Shown piece by piece: positions 1 through 6,366 of a stretch of DNA of 7,006 nucleotides. The stretch is from Chloroflexota bacterium. Lineage in GTDB: Bacteria; Chloroflexota; Anaerolineae; CG2-30-64-16. The stretch lies in assembly GCA_029555885.1 (NCBI GenBank), contig JAKPQT010000323.1, positions 1-7,006 of the forward strand, written 5' to 3'. Positions within the stretch are counted from its first letter, which is position 1; the number at the start of each line of letters is the position of its first letter. Position numbers and translations under genes: made by a program. The notes under the pieces were generated by a model. That model saw nothing but the letters and a program-made list of their open reading frames with translations. It had not been told where the DNA came from and searched no databases.

Positions 1-380
1 TCAGCAGGGTAGAGGAAGTGGGCCAGCTCCGCCGCATCGAGCAGCGCGCTGTGCTCGGTCGCCCAGCCGCCCAGCAGTCCCAGCCGCCCCGCCCGGATGT
101 GCGCGAGCAGCCTTTCCACGACCGTGGGGTCGGGCGTGCGGCTGAGCCACTGCTCTAGCATCCAGACCTCTTCGATGTTCCAGACGAGGTCGGGGATGCG
201 GTCGAGGTGGTGCAGCGCACGATCCAGCTGCGGCTTATAGTCGTCGGCCACGATATCCGCGGGCGCGGTGAACCCGATGTCCAGGTGCGACGAAGGGACG
301 ATGTAGACCGTGCGGATGGTGGACTCGATGCCGGGGGTGACGGGTGCTTGCGGGTCAGTTGTGGTTCCAGTTGAAGACAC
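1..380 (-). CDS. GH38-like glycoside hydrolase (alpha-mannosidase superfamily), N-terminal part
   Basis: This partial gene has its start in the window and its C-terminus beyond the left edge; 126 codons are visible. The best start is GTG at 380-378, preceded by GGAG (392-389) with an 8-nt spacer; no in-frame ATG was seen just upstream. After about 24 polar residues the protein reads VYIVPSSHLDIGFT (residues 25-38), followed by VWNIEEVWMLEQWL, a GRLGLLGGWATEHSALLD stretch and ELAHFLYPA. The HxDxG motif (H32, D34, G36) matches the first zinc-ligand motif of GH38 enzymes, with Phe-Thr where classical members have Trp. Family knowledge: GH38 enzymes are zinc-dependent retaining alpha-mannosidases; the HLDIGFT form also occurs in related uncharacterised families such as DUF5054. 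No signal peptide is visible, so a cytoplasmic role on imported substrate is likely. It follows the transporter genes after 193 bp. The nucleophile region is outside the window, so activity and specificity cannot be judged. Confidence 0.72.
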   Translation of the reverse strand, partial: MSSTGTTTDPQAPVTPGIESTIRTVYIVPSSHLDIGFTAPADIVADDYKPQLDRALHHLDRIPDLVWNIEEVWMLEQWLSRTPDPTVVERLLAHIRAGRLGLLGGWATEHSALLDAAELAHFLYPA

Positions 381-388
381 AGGTGTGG

Positions 389-392
389 CTCC
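389..392 (-). promoter_or_regulatory. Ribosome binding site that fixes a GTG start
   Basis: The minus strand reads GGAG here, 8 nt before the GTG at 380-378. It decides the start of the GH38-like gene, because the frame stays open further upstream into the hairpin cluster without a better initiation site. Confidence 0.6.
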
Positions 393-415
393 TAAGAAGC
401 TGGTTGACGTCCCAC

Positions 416-534
416 GGCTGCGGTTACAAACCGCAGCCTGATAAACGAAACCTGCTGAAGCAGGTTTGGCTCGACGAGAAGCGTAGCGTGCCTCGGCACG
501 CTTGGTCTGGCAGCCTGCGGTTTGCAACCGCAGG
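416..534. repeat. Four-hairpin palindromic cluster, MITE/REP-like
   Basis: This fills most of the 193-bp gap between the second permease and the GH38-like gene. Four perfect hairpins follow in series: 416-425/429-438 (10-bp stem, arm GGCTGCGGTT, 3-nt loop); 448-456/459-467 (9-bp stem, arm AAACCTGCT, 2-nt loop); 485-491/496-502 (7-bp stem, arm AGCGTGC, 4-nt loop); 514-522/526-534 (9-bp stem, arm CCTGCGGTT, 3-nt loop). The first and last are inverted copies of each other: the reverse complement of 418-440 matches 511-533 at 21 of 23 positions, so the cluster has terminal inverted repeats that are themselves palindromes. GTCCC occurs at 409-413 and again at 534-538, which could be a 5-bp target duplication or chance. 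There is no coding content. It may be a dispersed mobile repeat, and in mRNA it could shield the upstream transporter message or lower downstream expression. Confidence 0.75.
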
Positions 535-573
535 TCCCCTGTCTAGCGGTGGCTCGGTCAGAGGGTCCGTCGG

Positions 574-1461
574 CTATCCCTTCAGGCCGGTCAGGGTGAT
601 GCCCTGGACGAACAGGCGCTGGCCGAGGAAGAAGATGACGAGGACGGGCAGCAGCACGACCGTCGACGCCGCCATCAGCTCCTGCCACTCCACCGAATAC
701 TGCTCGCGGAAGTACTGCAGGCCCACCTGCAGGGTGTACAGCCGCTCGCTCCGCAGGTAGAGCAGCGGGCCGAAGAAGTCGTTCCACGTCAGCAGGAAGG
801 TGAAGATTGCGACGGTGGTCAGCGCAGGCTTGGACAGCGGCAGGATGATGCGCCACCAGATGCCCGGATGCGAGCAGCCGTCGATCAGCGCGGCGTCGCT
901 CAACTCGCTCGGGATGCCGAGGAAGAACTGGCGCAACAGGAAGATGTAGAAGGCGCCGCCAAAGAACCACGGCACCGTGAGCGGCAGGAAGGTGTTGACC
1001 CAGCCGATCTTCGAGTAGACGACGTACACCGGAATCATCGTGACCTGGCCAGGCAGCATCATGGTGGCAATCAGGATCAAGAACCAGACATTGCGCCCCG
1101 GCCAGCGCAGCCGTGCGAAGGCATACGCGACCATCGACGCGCTCAACACCGCGCCGATGACCGGGATGATCGACGTGATGAGCGAGTTGCGCAGGAACAG
1201 CAGGAACGGGATGCGCGTCAGCGCGTTGGGATAGTTCTCCCAGATCGGCGGAATCGGCACCCAAACCGTCGGTACGGCAAACACCTGCTTATCGCTCTTC
1301 AGCGAGGTACTGATCATCCAGAACAGCGGCATGAGGAAGGAGAGCGCGCCGGTCCAAAGAATGATCGTGACGGCAATGCTCCACGCGCGGTCCTGGAACT
1401 TGCGGCCTCGCCAGAAGGGCAGCGCCTTCGCGGGAGTGGCCCGCATTTCGGTCGTTGCCAT
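574..1461 (-). CDS. Carbohydrate ABC transporter permease, MalG-type (CUT1)
   Basis: This is a 295-residue inner-membrane subunit of a sugar importer, a normal length for the MalG/UgpE group. Hydrophobic segments are visible near residues 28-50, 90-117, 125-148, 158-178, 214-234 and 265-284, fitting six membrane spans. The cytoplasmic EAA loop that docks the ATPase lies near 186-209 (ELSDAALIDGC...IILPLSKP), with the conserved Gly195 and the LP pair. The protein ends with FVQGITLTGLKG, typical of this group. An earlier in-frame ATG at 1515 would extend it into the preceding permease. ATG at 1461 is preferred because GGGAGGG (1477-1471) sits 9 nt before it. The TGA of the preceding permease ends one base upstream, so the two are probably translationally coupled and form a heterodimer. 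The substrate cannot be read from the permease alone. Confidence 0.93.
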   Translation of the reverse strand: MATTEMRATPAKALPFWRGRKFQDRAWSIAVTIILWTGALSFLMPLFWMISTSLKSDKQVFAVPTVWVPIPPIWENYPNALTRIPFLLFLRNSLITSIIPVIGAVLSASMVAYAFARLRWPGRNVWFLILIATMMLPGQVTMIPVYVVYSKIGWVNTFLPLTVPWFFGGAFYIFLLRQFFLGIPSELSDAALIDGCSHPGIWWRIILPLSKPALTTVAIFTFLLTWNDFFGPLLYLRSERLYTLQVGLQYFREQYSVEWQELMAASTVVLLPVLVIFFLGQRLFVQGITLTGLKG

Positions 1462-1462
1462 G

Positions 1463-2407
1463 TCAGACGACCCTCCCTTCATCGCCGCCTTCATAATAGA
1501 CCCAGCGCTGCGCAAAGCGGAACTGGATGATGGTCAGCGTCAGGATGATGATGAACAGAATCCACGCCAGCGCGGAGGCGTAGCCCATCTTAAGTTCGTT
1601 GAAGGCGCGCTGATAGAGGTACAGGACATAGAAGAGCAGCGAATCACGCTGGCCGCCGCCCGCGCCGCCGCCCCAGACATAGGCCTGGGTGAACACCTGG
1701 AACGAGCCGATGGTGCTCGTAATCATCGTAAACAGGATGGTCGGCGAGAGGATGGGCAGCGTGATATGCCGGAAGCGCCGCCACGCGCTTGCGCCATCGA
1801 TCTCGGCGGCTTCGAGCAGGGATTGCGGCACGCCCTGGAGCCCGGCCAGGTAAATGATCATCGTGCCGCCGATGCCCCAGAGGCTCATGATGATGAGCGC
1901 AGGCTTCGACCATTCTGCGCTGTTCAGCCACGGCGGCCCTTTGATGCCGAACCAGCTCAGCGCCACGTTGATGAGCCCGAATTTGGGATTAAGGATCCAC
2001 AGCCAGAGCATCGCGCTGGCAACGCCGGAGACCACCGATGGCAGGTAGTAGATGGTGCGCAGGAGCGAGCGTCCCGCAACGCGTTGGTTCATCAGGACCG
2101 CCACGATGAGACCGGTGATGATGGTCAGCGGGACGACGAACACAGCATAATAGGCTGTGTTGTAGAGGCTGGTGTGGAACTTCGGGTCATCGAACAGGAG
2201 GATGCGATAATTCGTCAACCCCAACCAGCGCGGCGGCGTCGTCACCTGGAAGGACGTGAAGCTGTAGAAGAACGACAGCAGAATCGGCCCGGCGGTGAAA
2301 ACTAGAAAGCCGATGATCCAGGGCGCGGCCATCAGATAGCCGGTGACGGCTTCGCGCCAGTAGCCTCTGCTGTGGCGGCGGAACAGGTGTTGGGTGAATG
2401 CGGACAT
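1463..2407 (-). CDS. Carbohydrate ABC transporter permease, MalF/UgpA-type (CUT1)
   Basis: This 314-residue protein is the partner permease of the sugar importer. It has an N-terminal membrane span at about 21-50 (GYLMAAPWIIGFLVFTAGPI), then further hydrophobic segments near 80-105, 113-140, 167-190, 219-241 and 278-296. The EAA loop is at about 197-220, with E199-A200-A201, Gly205 and Leu217-Pro218. Before the last span there is a glycine-rich stretch (WGGGAGGGQRDS, 245-256), followed by LYQRAFNELKMGYASALAW, a conserved signature of this permease class. An upstream in-frame ATG at 2500 lies inside a palindromic repeat. ATG at 2407 is preferred because AAGGA (2419-2415) sits 7 nt upstream and the sequence before it looks non-coding. 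The C-terminal codons carry the ribosome binding site of the next permease. Confidence 0.93.
   Translation of the reverse strand: MSAFTQHLFRRHSRGYWREAVTGYLMAAPWIIGFLVFTAGPILLSFFYSFTSFQVTTPPRWLGLTNYRILLFDDPKFHTSLYNTAYYAVFVVPLTIITGLIVAVLMNQRVAGRSLLRTIYYLPSVVSGVASAMLWLWILNPKFGLINVALSWFGIKGPPWLNSAEWSKPALIIMSLWGIGGTMIIYLAGLQGVPQSLLEAAEIDGASAWRRFRHITLPILSPTILFTMITSTIGSFQVFTQAYVWGGGAGGGQRDSLLFYVLYLYQRAFNELKMGYASALAWILFIIILTLTIIQFRFAQRWVYYEGGDEGRVV
1471..1477 (-). promoter_or_regulatory. Ribosome binding site of the second permease, inside the first
   Basis: The minus strand reads GGGAGGG within the last codons of the upstream permease, 9 nt before ATG at 1461-1459. The junction reads TGA-C-ATG, so a ribosome finishing the first permease is next to the start of the second. 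This favours the 1461 start over the in-frame ATG at 1515. Confidence 0.7.
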
Positions 2408-2439
2408 CGCGTCGTCCTTGTGGTAAGGCAGGTTAACGT

Positions 2440-2512
2440 CCTCACCCCCCTCACCCCTTCTCCTGAGTAGCGAACTGATGCTTCTCAGGAGAGGGGGCAA
2501 GGGGGGGTGAGG
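2440..2512. repeat. Long imperfect palindrome between binding-protein and permease genes
   Basis: A C/G-rich inverted repeat begins 7 nt after the stop of the binding protein. Arms 2459-2467 (TCTCCTGAG) and 2484-2492 (CTCAGGAGA) pair perfectly. Pairing resumes as CCCC 2454-2457 with GGGG 2494-2497, then the C run 2445-2450 with the G run 2501-2507, and finally CCTCA 2440-2444 with TGAGG 2508-2512, with a few mismatches between. The loop is 16 nt (2468-2483). No U-tract follows in the transcribed direction, so it is not a classical intrinsic terminator. The position matches the REP hairpins between malE and malF in enteric bacteria, where 3' hairpins stabilise binding-protein mRNA. A similar role here is inference. 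The C/G-rich sequence also resembles dispersed palindromes common in high-GC genomes. The rest of the 2408-2518 gap holds only the permease ribosome binding site. Confidence 0.7.
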
Positions 2513-2518
2513 TCAGCT

Positions 2519-3916
2519 TTACTGGTGCGTCGCTATGAAGTTGGCGATTTCCTTATCGACGGCGGTCTGCGCATCGGTGATGGCCTGTTCCGGCGTCTTC
2601 ACGCCATCCCAGACTTCCTGGAAGGCCGTCACGAGCGGACCATACCAGGTCGGCACTTCGAGCACGAATCTGCGGCTGTGCGTCACTTTCATGCTTTCCA
2701 ATACCACATCCCAAGCGGGTATGGCGGCAAGCTGCGGGTCTTGGGCCGCATCCACGCGCGCCGGCATCCAGCCAGACGCGACCGCCCACTTAAGCTGCGT
2801 TTCCCGTTCCGTCATGAACTTGATGAAGGCCCACGCACCGTCAGGGTTTTTCGCGCCGAAGGGGATCTCCAGATCGAAGCCAGCGCCCCAGGAGGCTGGT
2901 TCCTTCTTGTACGGGATCAGCGCCGCGCCCCAGTTCATGTCGGGCGCATATTCCTTCAGGTTGGCGATGAAGTCCTGCGTCTGGATGATCATCGCGACTT
3001 GGCCGCTGATGAACGGGTCCTGCGCGCCGGAGCCGAAGCTGCTGGCGAAGTTGTCGAGGTTCTCCTTGCCGTAGTGGTCAACCCACTGCTTGTACCAGAC
3101 GGCGGTCTCGACGACCTCCGGCGTGTCGATGTGGACCTTGCCGGCTTCGTCTACGATCTCGGTGCCGTTGGTGAAGATAAAGGGCATGACCCAGACATTG
3201 CCCCAGAACGGGTTGAAACCGACCTGCGTCAGCTCGCCCGCATCGTCTTTCTTGTCAAGCTGCTGGGCATACTGGAACAACTCATCCCAGGTCACCGGCG
3301 GCTTCTCGGGGTCCAGTCCGGCCTCGGTGAACTTATCCTTGTTGTAGAACAGGATGCGGGTGTCAGGGCCGAAGGGGATGCCCCAGGTTTCGCCCTGCCA
3401 CTGCACGTCCTTCTGAGGGTATTCCCAAAAGACGGACATGTCGAAGTTGTCGGCCTGGATGTACGGATCGAGCGCGATGATTTGCTTCGCCTCGGCCCGC
3501 TGGCCGGCGCGGGTCTGGTCGGCCATGATGACATCCGGCGGGTCGCCGGCGGCCACTGCGGCCAGGAACTTCTGGTCGTAGGTCCAAAAGTCGGTGTAGA
3601 CCGGCTCGACGATGTATTGTGGGTTCTCTACGTTAAACTCGGCAATGAGGTTGTCGAAGATGTCGCGCGACGGGCCGGAGCCGAAGATGTGCCAGAAGGT
3701 GACCTTCGTGCGCTCCTGGGGCACGGCCTTCTCGACGACCTGGGTCTCGACGACCTTGACCTCTTTCTCGACGACCTGGGTCTCGACAACTTTGACCTCT
3801 TTTTCGACGATCTGGGTGACGACCTGCGGCGCTGCCGGTGCAGCCGGGGTTGCGCAGGACACGAGCATACTGGCGACAACCAGGATCACGAGCGCCAGTC
3901 CGATGGTGCGTTTCAT
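2519..3916 (-). CDS. Extracellular sugar-binding lipoprotein, ABC family 1
   Basis: This 465-residue lipoprotein captures the substrate for the adjacent permeases. ATG at 3916 follows GGAGG (3928-3924) with a 7-nt spacer. The longer open frame to 4117 overlaps the regulator gene and lacks a signal peptide, so it is rejected. Residues 1-21 form a type II signal peptide (MKR, a hydrophobic core, then lipobox LVSC with Cys21 as the lipidation site). An Ala/Pro segment and a charged repeat stalk (about 31-66) follow, and the mature SBP_bac_1 domain starts at KVTFWHIFGSG (71-81). Family features include AAGDPPDVIMAD (120-133), GIPFGPDTRILFYNKDKF (179-196), TWDELFQYAQQL (209-220) and the GAWAFIKFMTERETQ helix (360-374). 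The many exposed aromatics (Trp175, Trp178, Trp238, Trp242, Trp343) fit carbohydrate stacking. The ligand is not identifiable. Its place first in the transporter cluster and its own strong ribosome binding site fit high expression. Confidence 0.93.
   Translation of the reverse strand: MKRTIGLALVILVVASMLVSCATPAAPAAPQVVTQIVEKEVKVVETQVVEKEVKVVETQVVEKAVPQERTKVTFWHIFGSGPSRDIFDNLIAEFNVENPQYIVEPVYTDFWTYDQKFLAAVAAGDPPDVIMADQTRAGQRAEAKQIIALDPYIQADNFDMSVFWEYPQKDVQWQGETWGIPFGPDTRILFYNKDKFTEAGLDPEKPPVTWDELFQYAQQLDKKDDAGELTQVGFNPFWGNVWVMPFIFTNGTEIVDEAGKVHIDTPEVVETAVWYKQWVDHYGKENLDNFASSFGSGAQDPFISGQVAMIIQTQDFIANLKEYAPDMNWGAALIPYKKEPASWGAGFDLEIPFGAKNPDGAWAFIKFMTERETQLKWAVASGWMPARVDAAQDPQLAAIPAWDVVLESMKVTHSRRFVLEVPTWYGPLVTAFQEVWDGVKTPEQAITDAQTAVDKEIANFIATHQ
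3731..3823 (-). repeat. 36-bp in-frame tandem repeat encoding the lipoprotein stalk
   Basis: Two nearly identical 36-bp units (3731-3766 and 3767-3802) are followed by a partial third (3803-3823). Each full unit encodes the identical 12-residue block VEKEVKVVETQV (residues 37-48 and 49-60). The two units differ only at a few silent positions. The block is amphipathic and lies between the lipidated cysteine and the folded domain, so it probably acts as a spacer or short coiled coil lifting the binding domain from the membrane. Such a repeat can change in number by slippage. Confidence 0.88.
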
Positions 3917-4013
3917 GGCATTGCCTCCGTAGATGTAGCAGAATGTAGGCTGGGAGCGACGTTGCAGATTGGCTGTGCAGGTGAGACGATCGGGATGTAA
4001 GGCTCCTCCTTCC
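3917..4013. other. Gap between regulator and binding-protein genes
   Basis: This 97-bp gap holds the GGAGG ribosome binding site of the lipoprotein gene (3928-3924). I see no convincing -35/-10 pair: CTGCAA and TACATT on the minus strand are only 14 bp apart. A 10-mer at 3943-3952 (minus strand CAGCCTACAT) recurs upstream of the oxidoreductase gene at almost the same distance from its start codon. There is no clear terminator after the regulator, so read-through from the upstream promoter is possible. Confidence 0.5.
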
Positions 4014-5225
4014 TCAAGTTGTTGTAGCGGCCGCAGAAGGGGCTGCTCGGTGGCCTGCACCCCGGCCCGCGCCGCATGATACGCGCACGATGAGTTCCAC
4101 GGGCAGAACGTGGGCACGCTCGACAGACTCGCCGTCGAGGAGCCGAATCAGGACCTCCGCGGCGCAGACGCCGATCTCGTACGCATTCTGGCGGACGGTG
4201 GTCAGCGGCGGCGTGACGAGCGAGGCGACTGCGTCGTCGTCACAGCCGACGAGCGCCAGGTCCTCCGGAATGCGCAGGCCGAGCGCGCGACAGGCTTCAA
4301 AGACCTCCAGCGCGATGAGGTCATTGCACGCGATGAGCGCCGTGGGGCGGTCGGGCCGCGCCAGGAAGCCCTGGATGGCACGGTTGTCGAACTCGGAGAG
4401 ATCGGGCGTCGTGCGCTTGAGCACCTCGATCTCCCGCAGGAACGGCAACAACCCCTGGAAGACCCAGCCCGGCTCCGGCGTGATGCCGGCCTCCGCCAGC
4501 GCCTGGCGATAGCCCTGCAGCCGGTGGGCCACGGAAGAGACGTAGAGGTTGGGCCGGGTGACGAAGCCGATGCGCGTGTGGCCCAGCCGGATGAGGTGCT
4601 GCGCCGCCAAGTAGCCGCACTGGACGTTGTCGGACACGACATAGGGCAGCGTGCAGGCCTCGAAGTAGCGGTCCACGAACACAATGGGCGCCTCGTCTGC
4701 GCAGAGCTCGCGCAGCCCGGCGTGCAGGTCGACGGCGTCGGCGGGCATGAGGATGAACCCATCGGCGCGCTGCCCGGTCCACAGGTCGCGCAGGTATTTT
4801 TGCTCGACCGGAATCTGATTGCCCGCGTTGGCGAGGATCAGGTTGTAGCCATGCTGCGCCGCAATCGATTCGGCCCCGGTGACGAGGTGCATCAGGAAGG
4901 TGTCGCGCATCTCTGGCCCGATGAGCGCCAGGTTGCCCGTGCGCGGGCGGGCAGCCTGCCGCGCGCGGGGAGGCTGGCTCGCGGCGCGCGAGACGAATGT
5001 GCCGCTCCCCGCGATGGCTTCCACCAGCCCGCCGGCCTTCAGCAGCTCCAGCGCGTGGCGCACGGTGGGCCGGCTCACGTTGAGCGCGGCGGCCAGCTCG
5101 AACTCCGAGGGCAGCGCCGTGCCGGGAGCATACGCGCCCTCGGCGATGCGCTGCTTAAGATAGGCCGCTACCTGGCGGTAGACCGGCTCAGACTGGCTGC
5201 GGTCGGGCTTGAAATCGGTCATCAT
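4014..5225 (-). CDS. GntR/LacI hybrid transcriptional regulator (AraR-type)
   Basis: This 403-residue regulator joins two modules. Residues 14-80 are a GntR winged helix (PVYRQVAAYLKQRIAEG, ALPSEFELAAALNVSRPTVRHAL, GSGTFVSR). Residues about 97-377 are a LacI/ribose-binding-protein-like sensor, with a DGFILMPA strand, VFVDRYF (172-178), YVVSDNVQCGYLAAQHLIRLGHTRIGFV (185-212), ACNDLIALEVFEACRALGLRIPEDLALVGCDDD and LTTVRQN. B. subtilis AraR has this architecture and releases DNA when it binds sugar, so a ligand-relieved repressor is the likely mode. Start: the first of two adjacent ATG codons (5225), with a weak AGG-type site (CAGG, 5237-5234) 8 nt before it. It lies 28 bp after the oxidoreductase, so the two are probably co-transcribed. 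The last 25 or so residues are a Gly/Ala/Thr-rich tail outside the fold. A plausible operator is the palindrome at 6340-6361; the effector is unknown. Confidence 0.92.
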   Translation of the reverse strand: MMTDFKPDRSQSEPVYRQVAAYLKQRIAEGAYAPGTALPSEFELAAALNVSRPTVRHALELLKAGGLVEAIAGSGTFVSRAASQPPRARQAARPRTGNLALIGPEMRDTFLMHLVTGAESIAAQHGYNLILANAGNQIPVEQKYLRDLWTGQRADGFILMPADAVDLHAGLRELCADEAPIVFVDRYFEACTLPYVVSDNVQCGYLAAQHLIRLGHTRIGFVTRPNLYVSSVAHRLQGYRQALAEAGITPEPGWVFQGLLPFLREIEVLKRTTPDLSEFDNRAIQGFLARPDRPTALIACNDLIALEVFEACRALGLRIPEDLALVGCDDDAVASLVTPPLTTVRQNAYEIGVCAAEVLIRLLDGESVERAHVLPVELIVRVSCGAGRGAGHRAAPSAAATTT

Positions 5226-5253
5226 CGTGTCAACCTGCGTCTGACGGAGTCAC

Positions 5254-6306
5254 TCACAGGTACTTGTGCAGATACGCCTGCACATCGACCGGCATATGCG
5301 TGTGCGCCGACTCGATCGCCGCGAACAGCAGCGCGGCGCACTGGATGTTGTCGTCCAGGTGGTTGGGCGGCGGCGGTCCGCCGGCCAGCCAATCGCAGAA
5401 TAGCTCGGCCAGCCACGCGTTCATCCAAACGGGCTGTTCGAGCAGCGGCAGCGGCTCTGCGATCGGCGCGCCGTCCGGCCCGGTGCGCAGCACGCGCAGC
5501 TGCCGCCGGTCCAGCTCCAGCGTCCCGTCCTCGCACTCGGCCCGCAGGTAGTCGTTGCCCCAGCCGTTCAGGGTCGTGGCATTGGCCTTCGCGCCCTCAT
5601 ACGCGCACGGCACGCCGTTAGTCATCGTCAGGTTGATCAGGGCGGTGCTGTCGCCCGCGTACTCGCCCCACGGCGGGTTCCAGGTCGTCGCGTAGACCGT
5701 CTGCCCGTCCGCGCCGGTGAGCGCGCGCAGGATGTCGAAATGGTGGACGGTGCCCTCGACGAGCAGCGGGTCGGGGATGCGGTGGCGGAACTCGCCCCAG
5801 GAGCCGAACTTGCGGCAGTTGTGGGTGAAGCGGTGCACCACGTAGTTGAGCCGCCCGTACCGGCCGCTCTTGACTGCGGCTTCGAGCGATTGCTTGTCCT
5901 GGTCGAACCGATGGCTCATGGTGACGGCCATCTTCTTGCCCGCTGCGTGCACCTTGCGGTAGATGCGCGCACAGCCCGCCATGGTATCCGCGATGGGCTT
6001 CTCGGAGAGGATGTGCAGGTCATGGGCCAGGGCCGCATCCACGACGCCTTCGTGATACGCGGGCGGGACCACGATGATGATGAAGTCGGCGGGGTTCTCG
6101 TCCAGCGCGCGGTCGAGGTCCGCGTAGCAGCGGTCCGCGGGCAGGCCGAGGTGCTGCTGCGCGTTCAGGAGAGCGTCGGCGCGCAAGTCAACCGCGGCAA
6201 CGGGCCGAGCCTTGCCCAGCTCAGTCAAGCGGGGGAGGAAGAAACGGCACCAGTACGCGCCGAAGCCGCCTGTGCCGACAATAATATAGCGGAGCGGATC
6301 GGTCAT
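5254..6306 (-). CDS. Gfo/Idh/MocA-family oxidoreductase
   Basis: This is a 350-residue NAD(P)-dependent dehydrogenase of the glucose-fructose oxidoreductase / inositol dehydrogenase family, at the usual length. A Rossmann fold opens the protein with the dinucleotide loop GTGGFG (11-16) and an acidic residue at the end of the second strand (D40 in AAVDLRA). VVPPAYH (79-85) precedes the family signature SEKPIAD (101-107), in which Lys103 is the expected catalytic lysine. The C-terminal substrate domain contains EGTVHHFDILRALTG (184-198), where His188 is a likely catalytic or substrate-binding residue. ATG at 6306 follows GGAGG (6317-6313) with a 6-nt spacer. Family members oxidise or epimerise sugars, inositols and sugar acids, and some split glycosides through a keto intermediate. 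Linkage to a sugar importer and GH38-like enzyme fits conversion of a released sugar. The substrate cannot be named. It is the first gene after the predicted promoter. Confidence 0.92.
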   Translation of the reverse strand: MTDPLRYIIVGTGGFGAYWCRFFLPRLTELGKARPVAAVDLRADALLNAQQHLGLPADRCYADLDRALDENPADFIIIVVPPAYHEGVVDAALAHDLHILSEKPIADTMAGCARIYRKVHAAGKKMAVTMSHRFDQDKQSLEAAVKSGRYGRLNYVVHRFTHNCRKFGSWGEFRHRIPDPLLVEGTVHHFDILRALTGADGQTVYATTWNPPWGEYAGDSTALINLTMTNGVPCAYEGAKANATTLNGWGNDYLRAECEDGTLELDRRQLRVLRTGPDGAPIAEPLPLLEQPVWMNAWLAELFCDWLAGGPPPPNHLDDNIQCAALLFAAIESAHTHMPVDVQAYLHKYL

Positions 6307-6339
6307 GATCGCCCTCCAGGGGATTGCGGAGATGTAGGC

Positions 6340-6361
6340 TGACAGGTGGATGAACCTGTCA
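6340..6361. promoter_or_regulatory. Candidate operator: perfect 8+8 bp palindrome
   Basis: Arms TGACAGGT (6340-6347) and ACCTGTCA (6354-6361) are exact reverse complements separated by 6 bp. The site lies just downstream of the predicted -10 box and about 34 bp before the oxidoreductase start, covering the expected transcription start. A repressor bound there would block transcription. The GntR/LacI-type regulator encoded two genes downstream is the natural candidate, which would give negative autoregulation. Binding is inferred, not shown. Confidence 0.6.
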
Positions 6362-6366
6362 CATAC

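Noticed and set aside
416..534. CRISPR array
   Set aside because: The repeated units are palindromes of different sequence and length without regular spacers; only the outer two are related, and they are in inverted orientation.
344..760. Plus-strand open frame crossing the hairpin cluster
   Set aside because: It runs across the palindromes and into the antisense of the permease; the peptide is low in recognisable features and the hairpins explain the sequence better.
868..2305. Two overlapping plus-strand open frames (868-1530 and 1331-2305) opposite the permeases
   Set aside because: Both are highly Arg/Asp/His/Gln-rich, the complement of hydrophobic permease codons, with no recognisable domain.
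2440..2512. Rho-independent terminator
   Set aside because: There is a strong stem but no run of U after it on the transcribed strand, the loop is long, and co-oriented permease genes follow at once.
2507..4000. 497-codon open frame on the plus strand
   Set aside because: It is antisense to the well-supported binding lipoprotein, runs into the palindrome, and has a composition expected from the reverse of GC-rich coding sequence; it resembles no family I know.
3917..4117. N-terminal extension of the binding protein to an ATG at 4117
   Set aside because: It overlaps the 3' end of the regulator and would bury the lipoprotein signal peptide; ATG at 3916 has a strong ribosome binding site and starts the signal peptide.
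4110..5621. 503-codon open frame on the plus strand
   Set aside because: It lies opposite the regulator and part of the oxidoreductase, is Arg/Ala-rich and has no domain pattern; a shadow of GC-rich codons.
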